From contig NZ_BCVX01000017.1 of assembly GCF_001591965.1 (NCBI RefSeq), forward strand, positions 1 to 64,000: a stretch of DNA of 64,000 nucleotides. Direction: 5' to 3'. A program made the translations under genes and the position numbers. A model generated the notes under the pieces. It was not told where the DNA came from, ran no database searches, and worked only from the letters and a program-made list of their open reading frames with translations. Positions 36,600 to 45,687 of this stretch are shown piece by piece (the stretch's first letter is position 1; every line of letters starts with the position of its first letter). This DNA is from Lysinibacillus odysseyi 34hs-1 = NBRC 100172 (GTDB lineage: Bacteria > Bacillota > Bacilli > Bacillales_A > Planococcaceae).

Positions 36600-37379
36600 T
36601 TACACTGAAATTTCCTGACGCAGCTTTTGTAAATATTGTTCTTTTTCAAACCACTGGATTTTCCCCCTTACTTTCACAACCTCACCGACAATAATCATGC
36701 TTGGATTTTCTATGTTTTCCTGTTGTACAAGCTCCACAATCGTATTTAGTGTTCCCGTTACTGTTTTTTGCACATCCGTAGTCCCCCAATGGATAAGGGC
36801 TACAGGTGTATCTCCCGATTTTCCATGCTTCGTTAACTGCTGGCAAATATACGGGAGATTTCCTACTCCCATATAAATAGCCAGCGTATCAATTCCTGTC
36901 GCTAAACTTTCCCATTTAATAGAGTCATCCTTCCCTTCGCGCATATGACCCGTTACGATGGCAAAGCTTGAACCGTAATCACGATGTGTGACAGGTATGC
37001 CTGCATAAGCTGGTGCAGCGATTCCAGAGGTAATACCCGGGACAATTTCAAATGGAATTCCCGCTTCAGCCAGCACTTCCGCTTCTTCTGCCCCCCGGCC
37101 AAATACAAACGGGTCTCCCCCTTTTAGACGTGCCACTACCTTGCCTTTTTTTCCATGCTGTACAAGCAATGTGTTAATGCGATCCTGTATGACCCCATGA
37201 TAATTCGGCATTTTTCCAACAAAAATCAGTTCAGCATCCGGCTTTGCATAAGTAAGAAGCTCTTTATTAATCAGGCGGTCATACAAAATGACATCAGCTT
37301 CCTTAATCGCCCGCAGTCCTTTGACAGTAATCAGATCTGGATCACCGGGTCCAGCTCCTACAATATATACTTTCCCCAT
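36600..37379 (-). CDS. sirA: Uroporphyrinogen-III C-methyltransferase
   Basis: SAM-dependent methylation of uroporphyrinogen III to precorrin-2, the first committed step to siroheme. Diagnostic segments: VYIVGAGPGDPDLITVKG at the N-terminus, VVARLKGGDPFVFGRGAEEA, FEIVPGITSGIAAPAYAGIP and THRDYGSSFAIVTGH. 259 residues from ATG 37379, preceded by GGAGGAG. It also fits the name cobA; I use sirA because only siroheme genes follow. First gene of the operon. Confidence 0.94.
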   Translation of the reverse strand: MGKVYIVGAGPGDPDLITVKGLRAIKEADVILYDRLINKELLTYAKPDAELIFVGKMPNYHGVIQDRINTLLVQHGKKGKVVARLKGGDPFVFGRGAEEAEVLAEAGIPFEIVPGITSGIAAPAYAGIPVTHRDYGSSFAIVTGHMREGKDDSIKWESLATGIDTLAIYMGVGNLPYICQQLTKHGKSGDTPVALIHWGTTDVQKTVTGTLNTIVELVQQENIENPSMIIVGEVVKVRGKIQWFEKEQYLQKLRQEISV

Positions 37380-37535
37380 CACAGCTCCTCCTTCATATAT
37401 GTTAAGAAAAACACTTTTACTCTTTTAGTATGACAAGCACTAAATGGCATTTCTCCATGATGCTTGCACCATATATAATCGCATTATTCTGTTTATTTTG
37501 TGTAAATGCCGGACATTTCTTCATCTCAAAAGTTC

Positions 37536-37582
37536 GTCATCTTATTTATATGAAAATAGCACTTTTTATTTAGTAAGATGAC
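37536..37582. promoter_or_regulatory. Inverted repeat upstream of the sulfite reductase operon
   Basis: GTCATCTTA and TAAGATGAC are perfect 9-bp inverted copies separated by 29 AT-rich bases, about 160-200 bases before sirA. Possible binding site for a LysR-type regulator of sulfur genes; the regulator cannot be named from this window. Confidence 0.35.
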
Positions 37583-37618
37583 TTGCTAAAGTGTAGATTT
37601 CTTTTTTTTTGAGCTCGT

Positions 37619-37717
37619 TTATACATCTTTTATAGGCAGGGAAACTTTAAATAGCGCAAGCCGACTTTCCAGCTTTTCCTCATGATCGCAGATCCGCCGT
37701 TCCCTTTCTATGTTATT
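37619..37717 (-). pseudogene. Coding-like remnant or atypical 30-aa ORF
   Basis: On the minus strand 32 codons are open after a TGA and end in TAA. They encode a charged helical stretch (RRICDHEEKLESRLALFKVS). AGGAG lies ten bases before an ATA codon, as if an ATG start had mutated to ATA. It is not similar to anything I recognise. Confidence 0.25.
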
Positions 37718-37861
37718 TCAACTCCTAATGGCTATACCCTAGAATGTAGAAGGAAATATTAAAACCACTATAAACATATAATACCTATTAGTCAACTATG
37801 TTTTAAAAGTTTTTTTACATTTCAAAAAAGTTCTTCATTCATCAATAGCTTCTTTTTTTAT

Positions 37862-37898
37862 AAAAAAACTGCGTATGAAGATTTCTCTCCATACGCAG
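37862..37898 (-). terminator. Terminator of leuS
   Basis: Minus strand CTGCGTATG / CATACGCAG with a 12-base loop and seven T, 22 bases after the leuS stop. Confidence 0.88.
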
Positions 37899-37920
37899 CT
37901 TTTTTCTATATAATGTATGT

Positions 37921-40335
37921 TTATTTCACTACAATGTTTACCAATTTACCTGGAATAGCGATTAGCTTCACTAATTCTTTTCCATCCATAAATTCTTTTA
38001 CTTTTTCATCATTAACAGCAATTTGCTCCAGTTCTTCCTTCGAAGCATCTTTTGCTACTTTTACTTTGGCACGGACTTTGCCATTCACTTGTACAACAAC
38101 TTCTACTTCATCATCTACAAGCTTTGATTCATCGTATGTCGGCCACGCCTCATACGTAATTGTTCCTTCATGGCCCAAGACATTCCATAGCTCTTCTGCT
38201 ACGTGCGGTGTAATCGGGGCAAGAAGCTTCACAAATCCTTCAGCAAATTGTGTCGGTACAACCTCTGCTTTATAGCAATCATTTATAAATACCATCATTT
38301 GTGAAATAGCCGTGTTGAAACGAATGCCTTCAATATCTTCCGTTACTTTTTTCACTGTCTGGTGGTAGGATTTCTCCAATGTTTTATCTTCTGATTGCTG
38401 AACCTTTTCGGCTAGCGTGCCCTCTTCTGTTACGAACAGGCGCCAAACACGATCCAGGAAGCGGCGAGCGCCGTCTAATCCGTTTGTAGACCAAGCTACA
38501 GAAGCTTCAAGCGGTCCCATGAACATTTCATATAAACGCAGTGTATCAGCACCATGAGAGGCAACAATTTCATCAGGGTTTACAACATTCCCTTTTGATT
38601 TAGACATTTTTTCATTGCCTTCGCCTAGAATCATTCCTTGGTTGAATAGCTTTTGGAATGGCTCTTTCGTCGGCACTACGCCTAAATCGTAAAGTACTTT
38701 ATGCCAGAAGCGCGCATATAGCAGGTGAAGTACTGCATGCTCTGCCCCGCCAATATAAATATCTACAGGCAGCCAGCGTTTCAATAATTCCTGATCAGCG
38801 ATTGCTTCCTCGTTATGCGGATCGATGTAGCGAATGAAGTACCAGCTGGAACCTGCCCATTGCGGCATTGTATTCGTCTCGCGTCGACCTTTTTTCCCTG
38901 TTTCTGGGTCCACTACATTCACCCACTCATCGATATTGGCAAGCGGTGATTCCCCTGTACCGGATGGATGAATATCGGACGTCTTCGGCAACTCCAATGG
39001 CAGCTGGTCTTCCGGCACTGTCGTCATTGTGCCATCTTCCCAATGGATTACTGGGATTGGCTCCCCCCAATAGCGTTGGCGAGAGAACAGCCAGTCACGT
39101 AGACGATAGGAAATCTTCTTCTCCCCTACACCATTTTCCTCCAACCATTCAATTGCTGCCTTGATACCGTCTTCTTTATTTAAGCCATCTAGGAAATCAG
39201 AGTTAATATGCGCTCCATCTCCAACGAATGCTTCTTTCTCAATGTCGCCGCCTTCAAGAACAGGCTTAATATTTAAGCCGAATTCCTTTGCAAACTCATA
39301 GTCGCGCTCATCGTGCGCCGGCACTGCCATGATCGCTCCTGTGCCATATGTTGCAAGAACATAATCAGCAATCCAGATTGGCATTTTTTCTCCGTTGATT
39401 GGATTAACCGCATATGCGCCTGTGAAAACACCTGTTTTTTCTTTTGCTAAATCTGTGCGCTCTAAATCTGATTTCAGCTTTACTTTCTCCAAGTATGCTT
39501 CCACTGCAGCATTTTGCTCTGGTGTTGTAATGTCGGCTACTAATTTGTGCTCCGGTGCAAGAACGCAGTATGTCGCACCGAATAATGTATCCGGACGTGT
39601 AGTGAATACTTCAAATGACGCATCAGTGCCATCAACAGTAAATTTCACCTGTGCTCCTTCAGAACGGCCGATCCAGTTGCGCTGCATATCTTTAAGGGAT
39701 TCTGGCCAATCCAACTCTTCCAGATCATCAAGCAGACGGTCGGCATATGCTGTAATCTTCAGCATCCATTGCTTCATTGGACGGCGCTCTACCGGGTGGC
39801 CGCCACGCTCTGATTTGCCATCAATCACTTCTTCATTTGCCAGCACTGTACCTAATGCCGGGCACCAGTTTACAGGGATTTCGTCTACATACGCCAAGCC
39901 CATATCTACTAATTTTGTAAAAATCCATTGTGTCCATTTGTAGTATTTCGGGTCTGTTGTATTGATTTCCCGCTCCCAGTCGTAGGAGAAGCCAAGTTCC
40001 TGGATTTGACGCTTAAACGTCGCAATATTTTTCTCTGTAAACTCAGCCGGGTCGTTCCCTGTATCTAAAGCATACTGTTCTGCCGGAAGACCAAATGCAT
40101 CCCATCCCATCGGATGAAGAACATTAAACCCTTGCATGCGCTTGTAGCGGGATAAAATATCGGTTGCCGTATAGCCTTCCGGATGCCCTACATGCAGACC
40201 TGCACCTGACGGGTAAGGAAACATATCCAGCGCATAAAATTTAGGTTTTGACTCGTCATCTCCTGTTTTAAACGTGTTGTTTTCGGCCCAATAATTCTGC
40301 CATTTTTTTTCGATTTCCTGGTGATTGAAGCTCAT
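37921..40335 (-). CDS. leuS: Leucyl-tRNA synthetase
   Basis: Class I synthetase charging tRNA-Leu. The HIGH-type motif [17 protein letters not shown] is at residues about 41-57, the CP1 editing domain contains [18 protein letters not shown], and the KMSKS loop reads [14 protein letters not shown]. 804 residues is the bacterial LeuRS length. GGAGG lies nine bases before the ATG. Expression is controlled by the T-box leader just upstream, so the gene is induced when tRNA-Leu is uncharged. Confidence 0.98.
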   Translation of the reverse strand: MSFNHQEIEKKWQNYWAENNTFKTGDDESKPKFYALDMFPYPSGAGLHVGHPEGYTATDILSRYKRMQGFNVLHPMGWDAFGLPAEQYALDTGNDPAEFTEKNIATFKRQIQELGFSYDWEREINTTDPKYYKWTQWIFTKLVDMGLAYVDEIPVNWCPALGTVLANEEVIDGKSERGGHPVERRPMKQWMLKITAYADRLLDDLEELDWPESLKDMQRNWIGRSEGAQVKFTVDGTDASFEVFTTRPDTLFGATYCVLAPEHKLVADITTPEQNAAVEAYLEKVKLKSDLERTDLAKEKTGVFTGAYAVNPINGEKMPIWIADYVLATYGTGAIMAVPAHDERDYEFAKEFGLNIKPVLEGGDIEKEAFVGDGAHINSDFLDGLNKEDGIKAAIEWLEENGVGEKKISYRLRDWLFSRQRYWGEPIPVIHWEDGTMTTVPEDQLPLELPKTSDIHPSGTGESPLANIDEWVNVVDPETGKKGRRETNTMPQWAGSSWYFIRYIDPHNEEAIADQELLKRWLPVDIYIGGAEHAVLHLLYARFWHKVLYDLGVVPTKEPFQKLFNQGMILGEGNEKMSKSKGNVVNPDEIVASHGADTLRLYEMFMGPLEASVAWSTNGLDGARRFLDRVWRLFVTEEGTLAEKVQQSEDKTLEKSYHQTVKKVTEDIEGIRFNTAISQMMVFINDCYKAEVVPTQFAEGFVKLLAPITPHVAEELWNVLGHEGTITYEAWPTYDESKLVDDEVEVVVQVNGKVRAKVKVAKDASKEELEQIAVNDEKVKEFMDGKELVKLIAIPGKLVNIVVK

Positions 40336-40411
40336 GGTATTTCCTCCTTAAAGTTTCATTGTCGACCTGTTTTCACATATTTAAGCAGAATTGACGGAAT
40401 TTTTAAAAAAC

Positions 40412-40655
40412 AAAAAAACTCGCCCCTTTTCGTAATAGAAAGGGACGAGAGGATTTCAACTCCCGCGGTACCACCCACATTAGTGACACAGCACTCAGCT
40501 TAGATTTCTTAACGCGAAAACACGGCTTCCGGCTACTATTTTCACCAAAAGCATACTCCGAGGCGAGTTCAGTCTGTTCATCTGCCGGCTCTCACCAACC
40601 GCAGGCTCTCTTGAAGATTACCGGACCTACTATTCCTCATCACAGTCGTTCTTAA
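40412..40655 (-). promoter_or_regulatory. T-box riboswitch, leucine specific
   Basis: On the minus strand: AGAGAG element in AAGAGAGCCTGCGG, specifier region GAACTCGCC (CTC, a Leu codon, at 40565-40567), and the T-box GGGTGGTACCGCGG (40463-40476). The terminator CTCGTCCCTTT / AAAGGGGCGAG (40419-40449) with seven T follows. Uncharged tRNA-Leu pairing with the T-box would favour the antiterminator. It stands 77 bases ahead of leuS. Confidence 0.96.
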
Positions 40656-40699
40656 TATTTTCATTTATTTTAATGGAAACAATGGAAAAGCACAAGTGT

Positions 40700-41872
40700 T
40701 TATTCATACTTCATCCGTTTCAATGGCAGATTATACAATAAACACGGAATGATGGCGACAATAAGTACGATAGCAAGGAAGATGGCAAGTACCTGCATAC
40801 CATACACATCTACCATAATACCGCCAATTAGCGGCCCTACCATACGGCCGATTGTCGTTGCACTATTCACGATGCCCTGATAGAAACCTTGCTTTCCTTC
40901 TGGTGCCAGTTTGTTTGCTACCAACGGAATAACCGGCGTAAAGAATACTTCCCCTAATGTCAGAACAGCCATAGCAGCGACAAACATCTTAAAATCTCCT
41001 GCAATCGACACCATACCGATTGATGCAGACATTAATACTAGTCCTAATACTAGCTGATTCTTCAGTTTCTCTTCCCACATCCGGACAATCGGTCGAATAA
41101 ATGGCTGCAATGCTACTATTAATAATCCATTAATCGTCCATAATAAACTATATTGAGAAAGGCTCATTCCCAGCTCCTGTGTATAGGAAGAGATCGTCGC
41201 GCTCCACTGTGAATACGACATCCAGCATAATACAAGGGAGATACATAGTATTAATATAGCAAATAACGGCGCTTTTGATTGGGGGCCTGCCCCTTCTGCT
41301 ATTACATTTTTCGGTGCAATGCTTCCCTGCTCAAATCGTTTGAATGCAAAAACAGCGATGAAGAAGAACACGGCATATGTCGCCAAATTCGTGATGAAAA
41401 CATATTCAAAATTAATATCTGCGATTACTCCGGCTAATGCAGGACCAATCGCCACTCCTACGTTATTTGCCAGGAATAATGTGTTGAAGGCTTTTCTTCC
41501 TCCTTCCGGCCAGGCGCTTCCAATGAGAGCATACATAGCAGGAAAGACAATTCCCCCGCTGAACCCTACCATTGTCAGTAGAATGACATACTGCGGCCAT
41601 TCGTGCCATACTGTCAAAAAGGCTAATGTCACTAAATTGCATACAACCCCAAAAACAATTGTCTTATATCCTCCCAATCTATCAAACAAATAACCGCCAA
41701 GCAGGTTGCCAAATACACCTGCTAACGAATTCAGCATTAATACAACCCCTGCAATGGTAAGTGATTTCCCTAAATAATCATGGATATAAATACTATTCAA
41801 AGGCCATAAAAACGAGCTTCCCACTGTATTTACGAACATCCCTACAACTAAAAACCAAACACTTTTCGGCAT
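40700..41872 (-). CDS. yttB: MFS transporter (YttB-like)
   Basis: A 390-residue major facilitator with 12 predicted helices. The MFS signature is in the first loop, GGYLFDRLGGYKT (GxxxDRxGxR-like). I start at ATG 41872, six bases after GGAGG; the longer frame from 41902 has no ribosome site. It lies next to leuS as yttB does in B. subtilis. Drug:H+ antiporter-like family; substrate unknown. Confidence 0.85.
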   Translation of the reverse strand: MPKSVWFLVVGMFVNTVGSSFLWPLNSIYIHDYLGKSLTIAGVVLMLNSLAGVFGNLLGGYLFDRLGGYKTIVFGVVCNLVTLAFLTVWHEWPQYVILLTMVGFSGGIVFPAMYALIGSAWPEGGRKAFNTLFLANNVGVAIGPALAGVIADINFEYVFITNLATYAVFFFIAVFAFKRFEQGSIAPKNVIAEGAGPQSKAPLFAILILCISLVLCWMSYSQWSATISSYTQELGMSLSQYSLLWTINGLLIVALQPFIRPIVRMWEEKLKNQLVLGLVLMSASIGMVSIAGDFKMFVAAMAVLTLGEVFFTPVIPLVANKLAPEGKQGFYQGIVNSATTIGRMVGPLIGGIMVDVYGMQVLAIFLAIVLIVAIIPCLLYNLPLKRMKYE

Positions 41873-42006
41873 AAAGTATCCTCCATTAATTTCAAACTCC
41901 AAACAGTAAGTCTATGCGTAATTCGCAAAATGTACAAGAAAAAGATTTTCTGTTATGTCAGAGTGTCATATGCGTGTTAAAATAGGGCGTTAGAGGAGTG
42001 ACATAT

Positions 42007-42963
42007 ATGACAGAAGTAAATTTCCCTTTCCCGTCAGACGGAAAACGTTATTATACATGGAACCGCTATTTGCGGAATGAATTTGGAAAAAAGGTATACA
42101 AAGTCGCGCTGGATGCTGGCTTTGATTGTCCTAACCGGGATGGTACCGTAGCATTCGGGGGCTGTACGTTCTGCTCAGCAGCCGGTTCTGGAGATTTTGC
42201 TGGTGATAAGGTTGATCCGATTCCCATCCAGTTTGAAAAAATCAAAGCAAAAATGGAGAATAAATGGAAAGACGGCCTGACAATGGCCTATTTTCAAGCT
42301 TATACAAATACACATGCCCCGCTTGAAGTATTAAAGGAAAAGTTTGAAGCAGCTCTTGCTTGTGAAGGGGTAATGGGGCTTAGCATTGCCACACGACCTG
42401 ACTGCCTGCCGGATGATGTTGTCGAATATTTGGCAGAGCTGAATGAACGCACCTATCTTTGGGTGGAGCTTGGGCTCCAGACTGTTCATGAAAAAACAGC
42501 GAACTTAATCAACCGTGCCCACGACTATCAAACATATGTTGAAGGCGTAGAAAAATTACGCAAGCACAATATCCGGATCGTCACACATATTATCAACGGT
42601 CTGCCGCTGGAAGACTACGATATGATGATGGAAACAGCACGGGAAGTGGCGAAGCTGGATGTCCAAGGCATCAAGATTCATTTATTGCATTTATTAAAAG
42701 GGACACCTCTTGTAAAGCAGTATGAAAAAGGAATGCTCGAATTTATGGAAAAAGACGCATACATCAACCTTGTAGCCGACCAGTTGGAAGTACTGCCGCC
42801 TGAAATGATCGTGCACCGTATTACAGGAGATGGCCCGATTGATCTCATGATCGGCCCTATGTGGTCGGTGAATAAATGGGAAGTGCTGAATGGAATTGAT
42901 GCAGAGCTTGAACGGCGTGGATCTTGGCAAGGTAAGCACTATGTGGCGGAAGTGACAAAATGA
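42007..42963 (+). CDS. ytqA: TIGR01212-family radical SAM protein YtqA
   Basis: Radical SAM enzyme; the 4Fe-4S cluster cysteines lie in DCPNRDGTVAFGGCTFC. The segment LWVELGLQTVHEKTANLINR and a C-terminal domain ending HYVAEVTK are those of the YtqA family. I start at ATG 42007, eight bases after GAGGAG; the GTG at 41998 is in the ribosome site. It overlaps ytqB by 4 bases. Recent work in B. subtilis links YtqA (MnmL) with YtqB in converting cmnm5U to mnm5U in tRNA; I rely on recall for that. Confidence 0.92.
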   Translation: MTEVNFPFPSDGKRYYTWNRYLRNEFGKKVYKVALDAGFDCPNRDGTVAFGGCTFCSAAGSGDFAGDKVDPIPIQFEKIKAKMENKWKDGLTMAYFQAYTNTHAPLEVLKEKFEAALACEGVMGLSIATRPDCLPDDVVEYLAELNERTYLWVELGLQTVHEKTANLINRAHDYQTYVEGVEKLRKHNIRIVTHIINGLPLEDYDMMMETAREVAKLDVQGIKIHLLHLLKGTPLVKQYEKGMLEFMEKDAYINLVADQLEVLPPEMIVHRITGDGPIDLMIGPMWSVNKWEVLNGIDAELERRGSWQGKHYVAEVTK

Positions 42964-43541
42964 GGCTGGAGCGAGTGTTACAATACGCACAAACATTATT
43001 ACAATCAGCAGTCGGCAACGGTGATATTGCAGTCGATGCAACAGCAGGCAATGGACACGATACACTATTTTTAGCCGAACTTGTCGGCGATGACGGTTTT
43101 GTCTATGCATTTGATGTCCAGAAGCAGGCAGTTGATGCAACACTTCACCGTCTCCTTGACCATGCGCTTGAACACAGGGCCATTGTACTGAATGATGGCC
43201 ATGAAAATGTGGCAAAATATGTAGACAAGCCTGTTTCAGGCGCCATTTTTAACTTGGGCTACTTGCCGGGCAGCGATCATGAAGTGATTACCCGTCCAAA
43301 CACGACAATCCAGGCCTTAGAAAGCCTGCTGCAGCTCTTGAAAATTGGAGGTATCGTCGTTCTTGTCATTTATCACGGCCATGAAGGCGGGAAGGAAGAG
43401 CGGGATGAAGTAATCCGCTTTGTAAGCGCGCTTCCACAGAAATCTATCCATGTCCTGCGCTATGAATTTTTAAATCAGAAAAATGACCCTCCCTTTGTTA
43501 TTGCACTAGAAAAGGTGAAAGAATATCCATTTGAGAGCTGA
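42960..43541 (+). CDS. ytqB: tRNA (mnm5U) methyltransferase YtqB / MnmM
   Basis: SAM-dependent Rossmann methyltransferase of 193 residues. The SAM loop DATAGNGHDTLFLAELVG and the conserved FNLGYLPGSDHEVITRP identify the YtqB family, now named MnmM, which methylates nm5(s2)U34 of tRNA. The ATG overlaps the ytqA stop by 4 bases (ATGA), so both steps of the modification are translated together. Its stop lies inside the terminator stem. Confidence 0.93.
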   Translation: MRLERVLQYAQTLLQSAVGNGDIAVDATAGNGHDTLFLAELVGDDGFVYAFDVQKQAVDATLHRLLDHALEHRAIVLNDGHENVAKYVDKPVSGAIFNLGYLPGSDHEVITRPNTTIQALESLLQLLKIGGIVVLVIYHGHEGGKEERDEVIRFVSALPQKSIHVLRYEFLNQKNDPPFVIALEKVKEYPFES

Positions 43542-43568
43542 GGAACGTATCCTCAGCTCTTTTATTTT
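43535..43568 (+). terminator. Terminator of ytqA-ytqB
   Basis: GAGCTGAGG-AACGTAT-CCTCAGCTC followed by TTTTATTTT; the ytqB TGA is inside the stem. Confidence 0.92.
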
Positions 43569-43680
43569 CCTAAACGTTCAGGCAGTTTCCTTTTCTTAAG
43601 AAAATCTTCAGAAACACAGACCCTATATCTTCAGATTTGCCTTTTACACTTAATTTATCAACATAAAAAGGAATGAGCAT

Positions 43681-44376
43681 ATGATTACAGTTCAATCACT
43701 ACACCACGCCTTCCTGATCGGAAAAAAAGGCAAAGAAAAGAAGGTGGATGTATTAAAAGGCATTAATTTCGATGTACAACAGGGTGAAATTGTTTCTATC
43801 GTTGGAAAGAGCGGTTCCGGAAAATCTACCCTCTTACAGGTCATCGCGGGTTTCCTAAAGCCAAACGCCGGCTCTGTTTATGTAAATGGGACAGAGACTG
43901 CCGCTTTTACGGAAAAGCAAAGCGCTGCCTTTCGTTTAGATCACTTCGGTTTCATCTTTCAAAATTTCCAGCTTCTCCCCGGGCAAAATGTTGTGGAGAA
44001 TATCGAGCTTCCCCTCAAACTTAAAGGGGTCAGTCCTGTAATCCGCCAGAAAAAAGTCCAGGATATGCTGAAAAGAGTTGGTTTGACAGAAGTGGCAGAC
44101 CATTATCCAAATGAACTATCAGGCGGCCAGCAGCAGCGTGTATCGATTGCCCGCGCAATGATTACCGACCCTCCTATCGTGTTGGCGGACGAGCCGACCG
44201 GAAGTTTGGATATGCAGACAGAACAAGAAATCCTCCAGCTCATGCAGCAGTTGAATAGAGAAAGCAATGTAACCTTTATCATCATTACACATGATGAGGA
44301 AGTAGCTTCGATTGCAGACCGTATTTTACGCATGACTGATGGATTGTTAACGGAGGAAATGCAGCATGTTATTTAA
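43681..44376 (+). CDS. ABC transporter ATP-binding protein (MacB/LolD-like)
   Basis: A 231-residue ABC ATPase with Walker A GKSGSGKS, Q-loop FIFQNFQLLPGQNVVEN, signature LSGGQQQR, Walker B PPIVLADEPTGSLD and the switch His (IITHD). The FQNFQLL segment is typical of MacB/LolD-type mechanotransmission exporters. It overlaps the permease gene by 11 bases. Together they probably form an exporter or envelope-stress transporter. Substrate unknown. AAAGGAATG precedes the start. Confidence 0.93.
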   Translation: MITVQSLHHAFLIGKKGKEKKVDVLKGINFDVQQGEIVSIVGKSGSGKSTLLQVIAGFLKPNAGSVYVNGTETAAFTEKQSAAFRLDHFGFIFQNFQLLPGQNVVENIELPLKLKGVSPVIRQKKVQDMLKRVGLTEVADHYPNELSGGQQQRVSIARAMITDPPIVLADEPTGSLDMQTEQEILQLMQQLNRESNVTFIIITHDEEVASIADRILRMTDGLLTEEMQHVI

Positions 44377-45649
44377 AGATCAATTACAATTTGTCCGGCA
44401 GCATATGAAAAAGAATAAGCTGCGCGTCACAACTACCGTACTGGCCGCGATGATCGGCTGTGCCTTTTTAATTGTCCTGGCTTCAATCGGGTTTGGGATT
44501 CAGGAGACGATGCGCAACGAAATTTTAAATCAAGAAAAAATTACGGAAATCGAGCTTTGGGGTGATGAAAGCCTAACTGCCGAGGACGAAAAGCGGATAA
44601 ACAACGTAGAGCATGTCAATGTTGTGTTAAAAAAATGGGACGTCGGAGCTTCCGTCTTATCGTCATTTGAAGACCGTACAGGCTATTCACAGGCTGCAAT
44701 AGTTGATATGGAGGCGCAATCAAAACTGCCTTCGAACTTAAGCAAAGGACGTTTACCAAAGAAACCAAATGAAATAGTTGTTGGTTATCATTACGCTCAA
44801 AGCTTATTAAATGAAGCAGACCAAACAGAAATAGACCGTAAGTCAAGAGAAGCAGAAGCAAATGGAACATGGTATAACGGTGAGGAAGAAGGCTATAAAG
44901 GAGATATCATCGGAAAGACAGTAACGCTCAAGTTTGAAAATAATGAAGGTGATCAAGAGACACAATCCGGAGAATTCACTATTGTGGGTATATTAAAGAA
45001 GCCTTCCTATGATTGGTATATTGATTCCTCCATTCTCTTTGGACAGGGTGTACAAACGTTATTCCCATCTTTAGAAACATACCCTACAACAACTATTTTT
45101 GTAGACTCACTTGAAAATGTCATCCCTGTATTAGATCACCTAAAAGAACAGGGCTACCAAGTGTATTCGGTTATCGAGCAATTGGAGGAAATGGATTTAT
45201 TCTTCCTGATTTTCAAAATTGGACTTATTTTCATTGGAACGATTGCTGTATTAATCGCCTCTATCGGTATTTTCAATACAATGACGATGGCTGTGACAGA
45301 GCGTACACGTGAAATCGGTGTGTTAAAGGCAATCGGTGCCTCTCCAGCATTGATTCAGCGTCTGTTCTTAATGGAAAGCGCATTTATCGGCCTGTTAGGT
45401 ACAGGCTTGGCGATTATTCTTTCGTACGCCATCAGTTTTGGGGCAAACGCTATTTTACCGCACGTACTCGCCTATGCTTTATCGGAGGAAGAATTAACAG
45501 GCTATGAACTAACGTTTTCTACAATTCCATTCAGCCTTGTGCTGATTGCAGGAGGCATCAGCCTGGTAGTAGCAATCTTATCCGGTTGGCGTCCCGCACG
45601 TAAAGCAACGAAAATCGAAGTGATCCAGGCATTGCGCCAGGAATTATAA
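44366..45649 (+). CDS. ABC transporter permease (MacB/FtsX family)
   Basis: A 427-residue permease of the type VII ABC family: helix 1 near 22-46, a large extracytoplasmic domain (about 47-285) and three C-terminal helices. The FtsX motif FNTMTMAVTERTREIGVLKA precedes helix 3, and the end reads SGWRPARKATKIEVIQAL, both diagnostic. The stop is followed by a strong terminator. The ATPase partner is the overlapping upstream gene. Confidence 0.92.
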   Translation: MLFKDQLQFVRQHMKKNKLRVTTTVLAAMIGCAFLIVLASIGFGIQETMRNEILNQEKITEIELWGDESLTAEDEKRINNVEHVNVVLKKWDVGASVLSSFEDRTGYSQAAIVDMEAQSKLPSNLSKGRLPKKPNEIVVGYHYAQSLLNEADQTEIDRKSREAEANGTWYNGEEEGYKGDIIGKTVTLKFENNEGDQETQSGEFTIVGILKKPSYDWYIDSSILFGQGVQTLFPSLETYPTTTIFVDSLENVIPVLDHLKEQGYQVYSVIEQLEEMDLFFLIFKIGLIFIGTIAVLIASIGIFNTMTMAVTERTREIGVLKAIGASPALIQRLFLMESAFIGLLGTGLAIILSYAISFGANAILPHVLAYALSEEELTGYELTFSTIPFSLVLIAGGISLVVAILSGWRPARKATKIEVIQALRQEL

Positions 45650-45651
45650 AC

Positions 45652-45687
45652 AAAAGGATGAGGGCTAGCCCTCATCCTTGTTTTATT
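45652..45687. terminator. Bidirectional terminator between permease and DUF4179 gene
   Basis: GGATGAGGGCT / AGCCCTCATCC forms a perfect 11-bp stem (45656-45677) with flanking AAAA and TTGTTTT. Confidence 0.88.

Noticed and set aside
39395-39943. Plus-strand open frame of 182 codons inside leuS
   Set aside because: Fully antisense to LeuRS editing-domain codons, with low-complexity Ser-rich translation; shadow.
42694-43215. Minus-strand open frame of 173 codons over ytqA/ytqB
   Set aside because: His/Pro-rich antisense translation across two well-supported genes; shadow.
43605-43635. Direct repeat TCTTCAGA x2 upstream of the ABC exporter
   Set aside because: Two 8-bp copies 23 bp apart could be a response-regulator site, but no regulator is adjacent and chance is likely in AT-rich DNA.
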